NCBI RefSeq assembly: GCF_947331435.1
Contig: NZ_CAMZOF010000011.1
Location: forward strand, 124,001 to 188,000
Direction: 5' to 3'
From: Pelagibius sp. Alg239-R121
GTDB lineage: Bacteria; Pseudomonadota; Alphaproteobacteria; Kiloniellales; Kiloniellaceae
Length of the DNA stretch: 64,000 nucleotides
Shown here in pieces: positions 1-9,206 of the stretch. The first letter of the stretch is position 1. Each line of letters begins with the position of its first letter. The position numbers and the translations under genes are program-made. The notes under the pieces were generated by a model. It was not told where the DNA came from and searched no databases. It worked only from the letters and a program-made list of their open reading frames with translations.

Positions 1-482
1 ACGACGCCGACCTTGGCACTCTCGGAGGCCGCGATGGCTTCGAAACTTTTGACCCCGAGCGGATTACCCTTTTTGACCGCAAAGGATTCTGCATCGCAAA
101 GATCGGGTTCGGAAAAGAGAACCGCATTGCAGCGCTCCGGTTTGATAAAGAGGCCTGCTGCAACCATATCGAAACGCTTGGCCTGGATACCCGGAATCAT
201 CGCGCCGTATTCCGAGATGGAAGCAACGACGTCGCCGACTCCAAGGCGTTTAAGAACCGCGCGCGCCACTTCCGGGGCCGCGCCGGTGACCTTTCCGTCC
301 GACTTCACTTCGGTCCAGGGTGGCTCGTTGGCAATTGCGATGCGCGCAAACCCCTGTTCCTTCAAGCGTTCTAAATCGCCCTCGGCCCTGACATCGCTCA
401 CGCCGCCGAGCGATGTGACGAGAACCGCAGCCACAGCAGCGGTCGGCAGGATCGACCGGAAGGTCGTCATTAATCTGGTCAT
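1..482 (-). CDS. ehuB: Ectoine/hydroxyectoine ABC transporter periplasmic binding protein, partial (C-terminus off the left edge)
   Basis: Reading leftward from an ATG at 480-482 gives 160 residues without a stop before the window ends. A signal peptide (hydrophobic 10-27, likely cut after Ala33 in VRA-EGD) is followed by a class-3 periplasmic binding domain with the EhuB hallmarks ANEPPWTE and SEYGAMIPGIQAKRFD. From memory, the S. meliloti EhuB ligand residues are Glu21, Phe24, Tyr60, Phe80 and Arg85. With a constant offset of 32 they fall on Glu53, Trp56, Tyr92, Phe112 and Arg117 here, so the aromatic box is kept with one Phe-to-Trp change. It lies 57 bp downstream of ehuA on the same strand. 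The permeases and eut/doe hydrolase genes would be expected beyond the left edge. Confidence 0.88.
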   Translation of the reverse strand, partial: MTRLMTTFRSILPTAAVAAVLVTSLGGVSDVRAEGDLERLKEQGFARIAIANEPPWTEVKSDGKVTGAAPEVARAVLKRLGVGDVVASISEYGAMIPGIQAKRFDMVAAGLFIKPERCNAVLFSEPDLCDAESFAVKKGNPLGVKSFEAIAASESAKVGV

Positions 483-539
483 CTGCTTTTCTCCCTTTTT
501 GGTTTATTGTCGTTCAAGTCCGTTGCAGCGTCCGGCGGA

Positions 540-1325
540 TCAGATCCGCTGCCCCGCAGCGATGATCTTTTTCAGGAAGGCCTGTGTGCGTTCTTCCTTC
601 GGCTGGGTGAAGATATCGTCGGGTGGCCCTTCCTCCACGATCCGGCCGCCGTCGAAAAACAGGACGCGGTCGGCAAAATCATGGGCAAAACTCATTTCGT
701 GCGTGACCAGCAGCATGGTCATGTCGGTTTCCTCGGCGAGGCGCCGCATGACGTTGAGCACTTCCTCAACCAGTTCGGGATCCAGCGCAGAGGTCACCTC
801 GTCGAACAGCATGATCTTGGGCTGCAAAGCCAGGGCGCGGGCGATCGCAACGCGCTGCTTCTGGCCGCCCGAGAGCTGCGCCGGTTTCGCATCGGCCTTT
901 TCGGCCATGCCGACCATTTCCAACAGAGTCATGGCGCTGCGTTTCGCATCTTCGCGGCCGGCACCTTTGGTCAAGATCGGCGCCAGGGTCACATTTTCCA
1001 GAACGGTCTTGTGGGGAAAGAGATTGAAGAGCTGAAAGACCATGCCGATCTTGGCGCGCATCTTATGCAAATGGCGCTCGTCGGCTGGGATCAGCCCGCC
1101 TTCGTGTTCGCGGTGCCAAAGCTGCTCGCCATCGACCTTGATGGTGCCGCCGTTGATGGTCTCCAACGTCATCAGGATGCGCAGGATCGTCGTCTTTCCC
1201 GAACCTGAAGGGCCGATCAACGCCAGCTTTTCGCCCGGCGCGACGTTAAAAGAGAGGTCCTTGAGAACCTCCAAGGCGCCAAAGCTCTTGGACACGCCAT
1301 CAATTTCGATAATCGGCTGAAGCAT
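540..1325 (-). CDS. ehuA: Ectoine/hydroxyectoine ABC transporter ATP-binding protein
   Basis: A 261-residue ABC ATPase of the polar amino acid/compatible solute importer class. Visible motifs are Walker [10 protein letters not shown] near residue 39, Q-loop [11 protein letters not shown], signature LSGGQKQR, Walker [13 protein letters not shown] and H-loop LLVTHE. It would energise ectoine uptake together with the EhuB-like binding protein encoded 57 bp downstream. The insert between Walker A and the Q-loop (WHREHEGGL region) is common in EhuA/GlnQ-like ATPases. Substrate assignment rests on ehuB, the enuR-type regulator and the doe genes. Direct repeats at 1386-1417 lie 61-92 bp upstream of its start and probably control this leftward operon. 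Confidence 0.88.
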   Translation of the reverse strand: MLQPIIEIDGVSKSFGALEVLKDLSFNVAPGEKLALIGPSGSGKTTILRILMTLETINGGTIKVDGEQLWHREHEGGLIPADERHLHKMRAKIGMVFQLFNLFPHKTVLENVTLAPILTKGAGREDAKRSAMTLLEMVGMAEKADAKPAQLSGGQKQRVAIARALALQPKIMLFDEVTSALDPELVEEVLNVMRRLAEETDMTMLLVTHEMSFAHDFADRVLFFDGGRIVEEGPPDDIFTQPKEERTQAFLKKIIAAGQRI

Positions 1326-1385
1326 GAAGCCGTCGTTCCCCGCCTGAGACCCTGATTTCCCGGCTACGATGGGTTCGACATTAAA

Positions 1386-1417
1386 TCATGTCAATTTTAA
1401 AAACGTATCATGACAAT
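1386..1417. promoter_or_regulatory. Candidate EnuR operator: direct repeats upstream of ehuA
   Basis: TCATGTCAAT at 1386-1395 and TCATGACAAT at 1408-1417 are near-identical direct repeats with starts 22 bp apart, about two helical turns. The same decamer recurs at 2863-2872 next to enuR. Paired direct or inverted half-sites are usual for MocR regulators. Assignment to EnuR is inferred from sequence repetition and position. Confidence 0.5.
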
Positions 1418-1468
1418 ATCAATGCAGTAAATACGAACAGCCTACGGATATCCGGCAACGCCAAATCT

Positions 1469-2854
1469 TCAGATAGCGAGAAGCGCCGGTTCCGGGTCAC
1501 CGTGGTAAAGCCCGGCAAGCGTGATCAGGGCCGCCCGCAAATCACGCTCGCTGGGCGCACCGATACAGATCCTTATGGCGGGATCGGCATGCTCGTGAGA
1601 AATCGCAAAGGATTTTCCAGGCGCGACGGCAACCCCCTGAACCCTTGCGAGAGCGGTAAATTCATCTTCCTTACGCCCCTTTGGAAGCGGCAGCCAGACA
1701 TGAAGGCTTTCCGGATGGGCGCGATAGTCAACACCCTGCAAAACCTCATCGACGATCCGGTGCCGCCGCCGTAGAGCGTCCCGCTGCCAATGGACAAATT
1801 CCATGGCGGTGCCGTCCTCCACCCACCGTGTTGCCAACTCGGCGATGATCGGCGTCGCCATCCAGTTGGTGACGAGGTGACGGTTCGCGGCCGCCGCGAC
1901 AAACCGTTCCGGCACGACCAGATAACCGGTTCTAAGACCGGGCACCACGATCTTGGTAAAACTGGTGAAGTAGTGGGTACGCTCGGGTGCCAGGGTCACG
2001 AAAGGCGCCGGATGGTCTTCGACCAACGGCCCCCAGGAATCGTTTTCGATGATTTGAATATCGGCGCGGCGGGCGATCTCCACCAGGGCCGAGCGCCGTT
2101 CGAAGCCCATGATCGCGTTGGTCGGATTGGCACCGTTGGGCAAGAGATAAAGCGCCTGAACGTCGAGATTCCTGCAGGCCTTCTCCAGGGCATCCGGGCG
2201 GATACCCTGTTCGTCGATGGCGATCCCTTCCAGCCGCATACCGAGATAGGATACCAGCGGCATCAGGGTATGATGCCCCAGTTGCTCGGTCACGATCATC
2301 CCCTTCGGCTTGGCCGCGGTCATAAGAGCAATCGTCATGGCCGGCGTGGCGCCGTTGGTCACCAGCACATTATGCGCATCGGTTTCCACGCCGCAGTGCT
2401 TCAGCCACTCAACCGCCACTGCCCGATGACGCGTAAAGACCGCGTTGGGCCGAAAGGAGGTAATGTCGCTGGCCGGTAACTCCAAAGCGACTTCGGCAAG
2501 GGCCGAGCGCAGACGCTTGATATGCATCTGCTCACACACGGGTTTAAGCATCGAGACGTCGATGGTCTGGTTCGTGCGTTCGGGGATGTAGGGAAGGTCC
2601 GGCTCACGCCCGGTCCGCGCGACAAAGGTACCGCGGCCTGTTTCACCGGTGACGAGCCCGAGGCGCGACAGCTCGTCGTAGGCCCGGCTGACGGTCTGGA
2701 TCGAAAGCCCCAGATCGTAGGCTAGCTGGCGATGAGTCGGCAAACGTTCTCCGGCGGAGAGCGCCCCTTCGGCGATCGCCTCCGCAAACTGTTCCGACAG
2801 GGATAAATAAGCGGGCCGCTTCAGTTGCTTGGGATCGGGGTGCCAGTTTGTCAT
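1469..2854 (-). CDS. enuR: MocR-family (GntR/aminotransferase) transcriptional regulator of ectoine use
   Basis: A 461-residue protein with an N-terminal GntR winged helix (about 10-80, with RLPTHRQLAYDLG and the recognition segment SIQTVSRAYDEL), then a fold-type I aminotransferase-like domain. The PLP-binding lysine is Lys301 in SFTKIVVPGLRTG, close to the Lys302 I recall for Ruegeria EnuR. ENDSW (270-274) matches the PLP-contacting Asp region. EnuR represses ectoine uptake and catabolic genes and responds to alpha-acetyl-diaminobutyrate or diaminobutyrate bound as an internal aldimine. Placement between ehuAB and the doeXCD-like genes supports this identity. Its start codon overlaps an inverted repeat at 2849-2870, suggesting autoregulation. 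A MocR for another amine is possible but less likely. Confidence 0.85.
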   Translation of the reverse strand: MTNWHPDPKQLKRPAYLSLSEQFAEAIAEGALSAGERLPTHRQLAYDLGLSIQTVSRAYDELSRLGLVTGETGRGTFVARTGREPDLPYIPERTNQTIDVSMLKPVCEQMHIKRLRSALAEVALELPASDITSFRPNAVFTRHRAVAVEWLKHCGVETDAHNVLVTNGATPAMTIALMTAAKPKGMIVTEQLGHHTLMPLVSYLGMRLEGIAIDEQGIRPDALEKACRNLDVQALYLLPNGANPTNAIMGFERRSALVEIARRADIQIIENDSWGPLVEDHPAPFVTLAPERTHYFTSFTKIVVPGLRTGYLVVPERFVAAAANRHLVTNWMATPIIAELATRWVEDGTAMEFVHWQRDALRRRHRIVDEVLQGVDYRAHPESLHVWLPLPKGRKEDEFTALARVQGVAVAPGKSFAISHEHADPAIRICIGAPSERDLRAALITLAGLYHGDPEPALLAI

Positions 2855-2872
2855 GATTTAATTCATGACAAT
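2849..2872. promoter_or_regulatory. Candidate EnuR operator: inverted repeat between enuR and asnC
   Basis: TGTCATGA (2849-2856) and TCATGACA (2863-2870) are perfect 8-bp inverted arms around a 6-bp AT spacer. The right arm continues as TCATGACAAT, the decamer also seen upstream of ehuA. The element covers the enuR start codon (2852-2854) and lies about 110 bp upstream of asnC, so one bound regulator could affect both divergent units. Confidence 0.5.
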
Positions 2873-2977
2873 TTAGCTATGAACTGGCAACCGAAAAACC
2901 TTGCATAGGATGCTCAGCGTGGCAGAAAGCTTGGGAGTTCCATCTCCAGATGAACAAAACAGACGGTCCGGGCCCCT

Positions 2978-3481
2978 ATGACGACAATGAAACTCGATGC
3001 AATCGATGTCCGGATCCTGGCCGAAATCCAACGCGAAGGCCGCATCACCAAGGTCGCCCTCGCCGAGCGTGTCGGCCTTTCTCCCACACCTGCCTGGACC
3101 CGCCTGCGCCGCTTGGAACAACAAGGCTTCATCACCGGTTATTACGCTCATCTTTCGATCAAAGCACTCGGGGGCTTCGCGCGGGTATTCATGGAGGTCA
3201 CTCTGGCCAATCATCGCCAAAGCGATTTCGAACGATTTGAGAAAACGATCAAAGAAGTCCCGGAAATTACCGGTTGCTGGGCGGTCGGCGGCGGGATCGA
3301 TTACCTGCTCACCACCGCGACCCGGGACATTGAGGACTATCAGCAACTCGTCGACCGGCTGCTCGAACAAAACATCGGGATCGACAAGTATTTCACCTAT
3401 GTCGTGACCAAGGTGGTGAAGGACGGCCTCCAACTGCCGGTCGAAACTCTCTTGGGAACCGGACGCCGCGACGGCCTGTGA
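2978..3481 (+). CDS. doeX: AsnC/Lrp-family regulator of the ectoine catabolic genes (DoeX-like)
   Basis: A 167-residue Lrp/AsnC protein. The N-terminal helix-turn-helix (about 5-60) contains LAEIQREGRITKVALAERVG and SPTPAWTRLRRLE. It is followed by a RAM/ligand-binding alpha-beta domain with the typical VMEVTL, EITGCWAVGGGIDYLL and TRDIEDYQQLVDRLL segments. In Halomonas and Ruegeria an AsnC-type regulator (DoeX/AsnC) sits directly before the diaminobutyrate genes, as here. No clear Shine-Dalgarno precedes the ATG at 2978; a second ATG at 2990 would remove four residues. A stem-loop at 3526-3547 separates it from ssd. Confidence 0.85.
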   Translation: MTTMKLDAIDVRILAEIQREGRITKVALAERVGLSPTPAWTRLRRLEQQGFITGYYAHLSIKALGGFARVFMEVTLANHRQSDFERFEKTIKEVPEITGCWAVGGGIDYLLTTATRDIEDYQQLVDRLLEQNIGIDKYFTYVVTKVVKDGLQLPVETLLGTGRRDGL

Positions 3482-3525
3482 CCGCCCCGGAATTCAGATG
3501 CGAACCGGGATTGGAGAAGAATCCT

Positions 3526-3547
3526 CTGAAAAGCCGGTTATTTTCAG
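3526..3547 (+). terminator. Stem-loop between asnC and ssd (weak terminator or attenuator)
   Basis: CTGAAAA (3526-3532) pairs perfectly with TTTTCAG (3541-3547) over an 8-nt loop. The stem is AT-rich and there is no following T-run beyond the stem itself, so it is more likely a processing or attenuation element than a strong terminator. Confidence 0.3.
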
Positions 3548-3646
3548 CCTGAATTTCTGCCTGGAGCGTCAAAGTCAGACCCAATCTCCACGCTTTCGAG
3601 CCTATCCTCCGGCTGAATTCCTGATCACACGGATTGTCAGAAGAAC

Positions 3647-5146
3647 ATGGCCGTACAGACCGCCTCTATATCACCGGACCAGCCGCACGAACTGGACCTG
3701 CTTGCCGACCCTTCGCTCCTGCGCGCTGCCGCCTATATCGGCGGAGCTTGGATGCCTGCGGCCGATGGAACCTGCTTCCCGGTGCGGGATCCGGCAACCG
3801 GCGGGGATTTCCAGCAGGTGGCCAACTGCGGTGCCGAAGAAACCCGAAAGGCAATCGACGCGGCCGCCCGCGCCTTTTCGGCCTGGCGCAGCACGCTGCC
3901 GCAGGAACGCGCGGCCCTCTTGAGGGCCTGGCACGAGGCCATCCTGGCGGCTCGGGAGGATCTGGCGATCCTCATGACCCTGGAACAGGGTAAGCCGCTG
4001 GAGGAATCGCGCGGGGAGATCGACTATGCCGCTTCTTTTGTCGAGTGGTATGCAGAAGAGGCAAAACGCACAAACGTCGAGAGCATCGCCAGCCATCTGC
4101 CGAACGCGGAAATGTCTCTGCAACGGGTGCCGGTCGGCGTCGCCGGGATCGTGACGCCCTGGAACTTCCCCTCAGCCATGGTGACCAGGAAAGCCGCGGC
4201 GGCCCTTGCAGCGGGCTGCACGGTTGTTGCACACCCCTCTTCCTGGACACCACTCTCGGCGCTGGCCCTCGCAGCACTTGCGGACCGCGTGGGTTTCCCC
4301 GCCGGACTTTTCAATGTGGTGACCGGTGACGCCGAACGCATTGTTGGAATGCTCTGCGACGACACGCGCGTTCGTGCGCTGAGCTTTACCGGCTCGACGG
4401 AAATCGGCCGCCTGCTCGCCGCGCGCTGCGCCAAGACCATGAAGCAACTGGTCATGGAGCTTGGCGGCCATGCGCCTTTGATCGTATTTGACGATGCAGA
4501 TCTGAAAAAGGCCGTTGAGATCGCAGTCCCGGCAAAGTTTGCGACCTCGGGCCAGGACTGTCTGGCGGCGAACCGCATCTATGTGCAGCGAAAGCTTTAT
4601 CCGGCATTCTGTGCGGCCTTCGCCGGGCGCAGTGCCGCTCTTCGGGTCGGGCGCGGATTCCAGCCTGAAGCGGCGATCGGTCCGTTGATGCACGAACGCG
4701 CAATCGAAAAGCTCGAGGACCAGGTGGCAGACGCTCTCGCCCAGGGCGCGCGCTGCCTGACAGGCGGCAAACGCGATGATTCTGGTCCGCTTTTCTATCA
4801 GCCAACGGTTCTCGCGGACGTTCCCGACTCGGCCAGAATCATGTCCGAGGAGACCTTCGGACCGGTCGCCGCCATCGTTCCCTTCGACAGTGAGACCGAA
4901 GTGATCACCCGCGCCAACGACAGTGAATACGGCCTGGCCGCCTATCTGATCACGCAAGACCAGCAGCGCATCCGTCGCATGCGTGAGGCTCTTGAGGTCG
5001 GCATGATTGCCGTTAATCGGGTCAAGCTGACCGGCGCGCCGGTGCCCTTCGGCGGCATCAAGCAATCCGGTCTGGGACGCGAAGGCTCGCGCCACGGCAT
5101 GGAAGCCTTCACCGAGTTAAAATACTGCTGTATCGACGCCGCATAA
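3647..5146 (+). CDS. doeC: Aldehyde dehydrogenase of ectoine catabolism (aspartate-semialdehyde/succinate-semialdehyde DH, DoeC/Ssd type)
   Basis: A 499-residue ALDH. The catalytic Cys is Cys305 in SGQDCLAANRIYV, the general base is Glu271 in MELGGHAP, the NAD-fold motif FTGSTEIG is at 248-255 and the C-terminal EETFGPVAAI and PFGGIKQSGLGREG signatures are present. In ectoine degradation this enzyme oxidises the semialdehyde made by the neighbouring transaminase to aspartate; many genomes label it succinate-semialdehyde dehydrogenase. Oddity: the conserved cofactor-binding Lys of the VVKP motif is replaced by His196 (VVAHPSSWTP), which may change cofactor affinity or preference. It lies 67 bp before the transaminase gene on the same strand. 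Confidence 0.82.
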   Translation: MAVQTASISPDQPHELDLLADPSLLRAAAYIGGAWMPAADGTCFPVRDPATGGDFQQVANCGAEETRKAIDAAARAFSAWRSTLPQERAALLRAWHEAILAAREDLAILMTLEQGKPLEESRGEIDYAASFVEWYAEEAKRTNVESIASHLPNAEMSLQRVPVGVAGIVTPWNFPSAMVTRKAAAALAAGCTVVAHPSSWTPLSALALAALADRVGFPAGLFNVVTGDAERIVGMLCDDTRVRALSFTGSTEIGRLLAARCAKTMKQLVMELGGHAPLIVFDDADLKKAVEIAVPAKFATSGQDCLAANRIYVQRKLYPAFCAAFAGRSAALRVGRGFQPEAAIGPLMHERAIEKLEDQVADALAQGARCLTGGKRDDSGPLFYQPTVLADVPDSARIMSEETFGPVAAIVPFDSETEVITRANDSEYGLAAYLITQDQQRIRRMREALEVGMIAVNRVKLTGAPVPFGGIKQSGLGREGSRHGMEAFTELKYCCIDAA

Positions 5147-5213
5147 GCCAGGCGCCATACTTTGCAGTAACAACAATACAACCCAGCTAGCCAACGACGA
5201 AAGCAGGCCCTAA

Positions 5214-6593
5214 ATGCTCCAGCACAACGATCAGCTCGATCACTGGGATCGCGCGCATTTTTTTCACCCCTCGACCCACATGGCGGCCCACGCACGCGGC
5301 GAGACGCCGAACCGGATCGTCACCGGGGGCAGCGGCGCCTACATCGTCGATCGGGACGGCAAGAAGAGTCTGGACGCCTTCGCCGGCCTCTACTGCGTCA
5401 ACGTCGGCTATGGCCGCACCGAGATTGCCGAGGCCATTTCGAAGCAGGCACATGAACTCGCCTACTACCACAGCTACGTCGGCCACGGCACGGATGCGTC
5501 CATCACACTGGCGAAGATGATTGCCGAGCGCGCGCCTGAGGGCCTGAACCGGGTCTACTTCGGCCTTTCCGGATCCGATGCCAACGAGACCAACATCAAA
5601 CTGGTCTGGTACTACAACAATGTTCTCGGTCGGCCGGAAAAAAAGAAGATCATCTCGCGTTGGCGCGGCTACCACGGATCGGGGGTTATGACCGGCTCGC
5701 TGACCGGTCTGCAGCTCTTTCACAATGCCTTCGATCTGCCGCGCGCACCAATCCTCCATACGGAAGCGCCTTATTATTTTCGCCGCGCCGACCCGGATAT
5801 GAGCGAGGATGCCTTTTCTCAGTTCTGCGCAGACAAGCTGGAAGAGATGATTCTTGCCGAAGGTCCCGATACCGTCGCCGCCTTCATCGGCGAGCCGGTT
5901 CTGGGCACGGGCGGCATCGTTCCCCCGCCCAGCGGCTATTGGGACAAAATCCAACAGGTCCTGAACAAATACGACGTGTTGCTGATCGCCGACGAGGTAG
6001 TCACTGGCTTTGGGCGCCTGGGATCCAAGTTCGGCGCGCATCACTACGACATCAAACCGGACATCATCACCATTGCCAAGGGTCTGACCTCGGCGTACGC
6101 CCCGCTCTCCGGCTCGATCGTCGCCGACCGGGTCTGGAAGGTCCTCGAACAGGGCTCCGACGAGATGGGTCCGATCGGCCATGGCTGGACTTATTCGGCC
6201 CACCCGATCTGTGCGGCCGCGGGTGTCGCCAATCTCAAGCTGGTGGATGAACTGGATCTGATTTCAAATGCCGGTACGACCGGTGGTTACTTCAACGAGA
6301 CCCTTCGAGAGGCCTTTGCAGACCATCCAAACGTCGGTGAGGTACGCGGCGAAGGCCTGCTGGCGGCAATCGAATTCGTCGCGGACAAAGACGACCGGGC
6401 GTTCTTCGATCCTACACAAAAGATCGGCCCGCAGATTGCCGCAGCACTGCTTGAACGCGGTGTTATCGCCCGCGCCATGCCCCAGGGCGACATCCTCGGT
6501 TTCGCACCGCCGCTCTGCCTGAGCCGGGAGGAGGCCGATACCATCGTCACGGCAACCAAAGGCGCGGTGGAAGCGGTGATGAAAAGCCTGTGA
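5214..6593 (+). CDS. doeD: Class III aminotransferase, likely L-2,4-diaminobutyrate transaminase (DoeD/Atf)
   Basis: A 459-residue fold-type I, class III aminotransferase. The PLP lysine is Lys289 in TIAKGLTSAYAPLSGS, the PLP-pyridine Asp is Asp260 in IADEVVTGFGR, and the phosphate-binding region GSDANETNIKL is at 120-130. The segment PYYFRRADPDMSEDAF is typical of the omega-aminotransferase subgroup that includes DoeD. Expected reaction: transfer of the 4-amino group of L-2,4-diaminobutyrate to an oxo-acid, giving aspartate semialdehyde for the upstream dehydrogenase. Identity rests on the asnC-ssd-atf order known from ectoine loci. A related omega-amino acid:pyruvate transaminase cannot be excluded by sequence alone. 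Confidence 0.82.
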   Translation: MLQHNDQLDHWDRAHFFHPSTHMAAHARGETPNRIVTGGSGAYIVDRDGKKSLDAFAGLYCVNVGYGRTEIAEAISKQAHELAYYHSYVGHGTDASITLAKMIAERAPEGLNRVYFGLSGSDANETNIKLVWYYNNVLGRPEKKKIISRWRGYHGSGVMTGSLTGLQLFHNAFDLPRAPILHTEAPYYFRRADPDMSEDAFSQFCADKLEEMILAEGPDTVAAFIGEPVLGTGGIVPPPSGYWDKIQQVLNKYDVLLIADEVVTGFGRLGSKFGAHHYDIKPDIITIAKGLTSAYAPLSGSIVADRVWKVLEQGSDEMGPIGHGWTYSAHPICAAAGVANLKLVDELDLISNAGTTGGYFNETLREAFADHPNVGEVRGEGLLAAIEFVADKDDRAFFDPTQKIGPQIAAALLERGVIARAMPQGDILGFAPPLCLSREEADTIVTATKGAVEAVMKSL

Positions 6594-6607
6594 GGCGAAA
6601 TGGAAGC

Positions 6608-6637
6608 GGCGCAGAAGAATTCGATTTCCTCTGCGCC
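6608..6637 (+). terminator. Putative terminator after doeD
   Basis: GGCGCAGA (6608-6615) and TCTGCGCC (6630-6637) form a perfect 8-bp GC-rich stem over a 14-nt loop, starting 15 bp after the doeD stop. It is followed by only a weak pyrimidine stretch and no clear U-tract. Confidence 0.45.
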
Positions 6638-7014
6638 CTTCACCCGTTAAACCGCTTCGCCCAGGAAGATATCGATCCGGCTGATCGAAGCAATGCAAGG
6701 ACACAAGCGCCGATTACATCCGCAGGAGGCCGCAATACGCTGGTTCAAAATTGGACCGGCAAGTTTCACAAATGACTGTTTGTGTTCCTCTCAAAACTCC
6801 CCCGCCGGCCCCTTATCTGTGAAGCAATCCGCTCGCGGGCACAGCCGGACAGGTGCGCCTGAACGAGCCTGAGTAGAGCCTGATCATTTTCTAATGCTCA
6901 CAGAGGTATCGTGAATCAGTCTCTCGTTCATTTGGTTAGAGGGCGATCCCTATTCTTGATCGCGATAATCGAGATCGAGCGCGCTCTAAACCCGAGCTCA
7001 AAGGGGAAACAGGT
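6638..7014. other. Intergenic stretch, no gene seen
   Basis: I see no convincing reading frame, RNA gene or long repeat in these bases. The last 60 bases would carry the promoter of the GFA-family gene. Confidence 0.5.
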
Positions 7015-7452
7015 ATGATTCAAGGCAGTTGCCTCTGCGGCGACGTCAAGTTTGAGATCACCGGCTATGTCAGCCCAATCCAGAACTGCCACGCGGCACG
7101 GTGCCGCAAAGCGACTGGCGGCGCCTTTACACCGGAAATGCTGGCCCATGGTGCAGGCTTTCGCTGGACAAGCGGTCAAGACCTTGTTGGCGAATACAGG
7201 GCCCCTCTTCTTAAATCGCCGCCGGCCTACAAGCGTGCTTTTTGCAAGGCCTGCGGCTCTCCGCTCCCGGTCGAACTGGAGGGTACGCCCTACTTGATCT
7301 TGAACAGCGGCCTTCTCGACGAAGACGCGGGGCAAACGTCAGACCTGCTCGCCTTTTCCAATCAAAAGGCCTGTTGGCACGAGATCATGGATGAACTCGC
7401 TCCTTCCAAAGAACGGCGGCGTGTCGAGAGAGAACTGGTACCTGGAGAGTAA
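7015..7452 (+). CDS. GFA / CENP-V-fold zinc protein (glutathione-dependent formaldehyde-activating-like)
   Basis: A 145-residue protein with the GFA zinc ligand pattern: CLCG near residue 6-9, NCHAARCRKATGGAF for the second set, and CKACGSPLPVEL around 80-90. The fold is a Zn-bound beta-tent; the best-studied member, Gfa of Paracoccus, was proposed to speed adduct formation between glutathione and formaldehyde, but most members have no proven activity. The preceding bases contain GGGGAAACAGGT as a plausible ribosome site. Nothing nearby specifies a substrate, so only the family call is firm. Confidence 0.8.
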   Translation: MIQGSCLCGDVKFEITGYVSPIQNCHAARCRKATGGAFTPEMLAHGAGFRWTSGQDLVGEYRAPLLKSPPAYKRAFCKACGSPLPVELEGTPYLILNSGLLDEDAGQTSDLLAFSNQKACWHEIMDELAPSKERRRVERELVPGE

Positions 7453-7464
7453 AGACTGGCGCGG

Positions 7465-9120
7465 CTACGCGCTTTTGACGTCGGTCAGGAAGTGCTGCAC
7501 GGTCTGCTTGAGCATCAGCGTTTCCTGGCTGACCTCGCTGGCGACGCTTCCGACTTCGCCGGCGGAGCGGCTGGTATCGGCAACCGACACGGAAACCCCG
7601 GAGATATTTTCCGACACCTTGCTTGCCCCATCCGAGGCCAGGAAGATGCTCTGGCTGATCTCCTGAGTTGCTGCGCCCTGCTCTTCCATGGCGTCGGCAA
7701 TCGAGGTCGTATAGCTGTTGACCTTGTTCATGGTTTCTGTGATCGCCGAAATCGCGGTCACGGCATCACCTGTGGAATTCTGGATAGCGGTGATCTGGGT
7801 CGAGATTTCTTCCGTGGCACTCGCCGTCTGGTTTGCCAGGGCCTTGACCTCGGAGGCCACTACGGAAAAACCCTTCCCGGCTTCGCCGGCGCGCGCTGCT
7901 TCGATGGTGGCATTCAGGGCGAGCAGATTGGTCTGCTCGGCAATCTCCTGAATCAACGAGACGATATCCCCGATCTTGCTGGCGGCCTCGGCAAGGCCCG
8001 CAACCTTGTCGTTGGTCGAGAGGGCACTCGCGGTCGCCTCTCCAACAATCCTGGAGGTCTGGCCAACCTGCTGTGAGATCTCTGAAATGGAGGCCGACAA
8101 CTTCTCCGCTGCGCCGGCGACAGTCGTAACGCTCGTCGAGGCCTTCTCGGACGCGTTGGAAACGCCGGTCGCCTTGTCCGACGTGGCATTGGCGATCTCG
8201 GAGAGGGTCACGGCGGTCTGCTTCATCGTCCCCATCTTGGCTTCGACCGACCCGAGGAGTTCCTCCGTCTTGCTACTGAAACTGTTGATGAGGCTTTCGA
8301 TTTTACTGGTCCGCTCTTCACGGCGTTTCTGCAGACACTGGGCCTTGGTTTCCAACTCTGCGTTGGCTACGACACCGTCCCGGAAACCGGCAATGGCCCG
8401 CGCCACCGCTCCAACCTCGTCCTGGCGCGCGCAGCCGGGAAACTCCACCTTGGAATCGCCAGCGACGAGCTTTTCGGCGCTCTCGACGAGTCTTACAAGC
8501 GGCAGGCTCAGATTCCGCGACACAGCAAAGGCAATGCCCACGCCCAGCGCGATGAACACGAGAGTCACTCCGAAAGCGACCAAGAGGGCGGATTGCATCG
8601 AGGCTTCAGCTTCATAGACAACAGTCCCCGCATCCCGGTCCACCATTTCGCGTGCGTGCCCGATCAGGTTCGTCAGCGCCCTTTGGTGACGCATCAGCTT
8701 TTCGCTGGTCGGCACTTCGGCAGCCTGCTGAAGGCCGAGAAGAATCTGCGCATCCTCGCGCCACATCTCATATTCGCCGCCAATCTCGGCGATAGAGGTT
8801 TCGACCTCCACCGACAGGGCCGCCTGGCGCAATCCGGACAGACTCTCAAGCATGCGTTCGTCGATCGCGTGGAAAGCTTCCTCAATCTCCTCCGCCGTCA
8901 CCAGAGCCGTCATTGCCGTCACGCGTTCAATCAAAGCGACAGCCAACTCGAAATCCTCGACGAGCGCACGTGCATGCTGGTTCGCCGCCACGACATTTGT
9001 CAAAGCGTCACTGACGTTTTGGTGCTCCCGATTGGCTTGCCAAGCCATGAGCCCGGTCAGCAACACACCGAGCAGGATGGCGCCCAGTAACGGAAGAAAT
9101 ATTTTGCTTCTGATCGACAT
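7465..9120 (-). CDS. Methyl-accepting chemotaxis protein
   Basis: Starting at the ATG at 9118-9120 gives 551 residues; an upstream in-frame GTG at 9171 would add 17 polar residues and is less likely because [14 protein letters not shown] is a typical receptor N-terminus. Order: TM helix 1 (about 8-28), helical periplasmic sensor domain of about 150 residues, TM helix 2 (about 176-200), HAMP linker ([19 protein letters not shown]), then the cytoplasmic signalling domain with the hairpin tip [21 protein letters not shown] and [15 protein letters not shown]. The sensor looks like a four-helix bundle. It lacks a C-terminal CheR-binding pentapeptide (ends TDVKSA). No che genes adjoin it, so it is an orphan receptor. 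Confidence 0.9.
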   Translation of the reverse strand: MSIRSKIFLPLLGAILLGVLLTGLMAWQANREHQNVSDALTNVVAANQHARALVEDFELAVALIERVTAMTALVTAEEIEEAFHAIDERMLESLSGLRQAALSVEVETSIAEIGGEYEMWREDAQILLGLQQAAEVPTSEKLMRHQRALTNLIGHAREMVDRDAGTVVYEAEASMQSALLVAFGVTLVFIALGVGIAFAVSRNLSLPLVRLVESAEKLVAGDSKVEFPGCARQDEVGAVARAIAGFRDGVVANAELETKAQCLQKRREERTSKIESLINSFSSKTEELLGSVEAKMGTMKQTAVTLSEIANATSDKATGVSNASEKASTSVTTVAGAAEKLSASISEISQQVGQTSRIVGEATASALSTNDKVAGLAEAASKIGDIVSLIQEIAEQTNLLALNATIEAARAGEAGKGFSVVASEVKALANQTASATEEISTQITAIQNSTGDAVTAISAITETMNKVNSYTTSIADAMEEQGAATQEISQSIFLASDGASKVSENISGVSVSVADTSRSAGEVGSVASEVSQETLMLKQTVQHFLTDVKSA

Positions 9121-9206
9121 GTTTCGTGCTTTGCTCTGCGGTAATCGGTTAAGCCTGTTCGGATTTCGCACGCACCGAACAGACGCGTTGCAGTCTTAAC
9201 TAACGT

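Noticed and set aside
13-1035. A 340-codon rightward open frame at the left end
   Set aside because: It runs antisense to ehuB and ehuA, whose minus-strand proteins carry clear family motifs and catalytic residues. The rightward product is Ser/Arg-rich and matches nothing.
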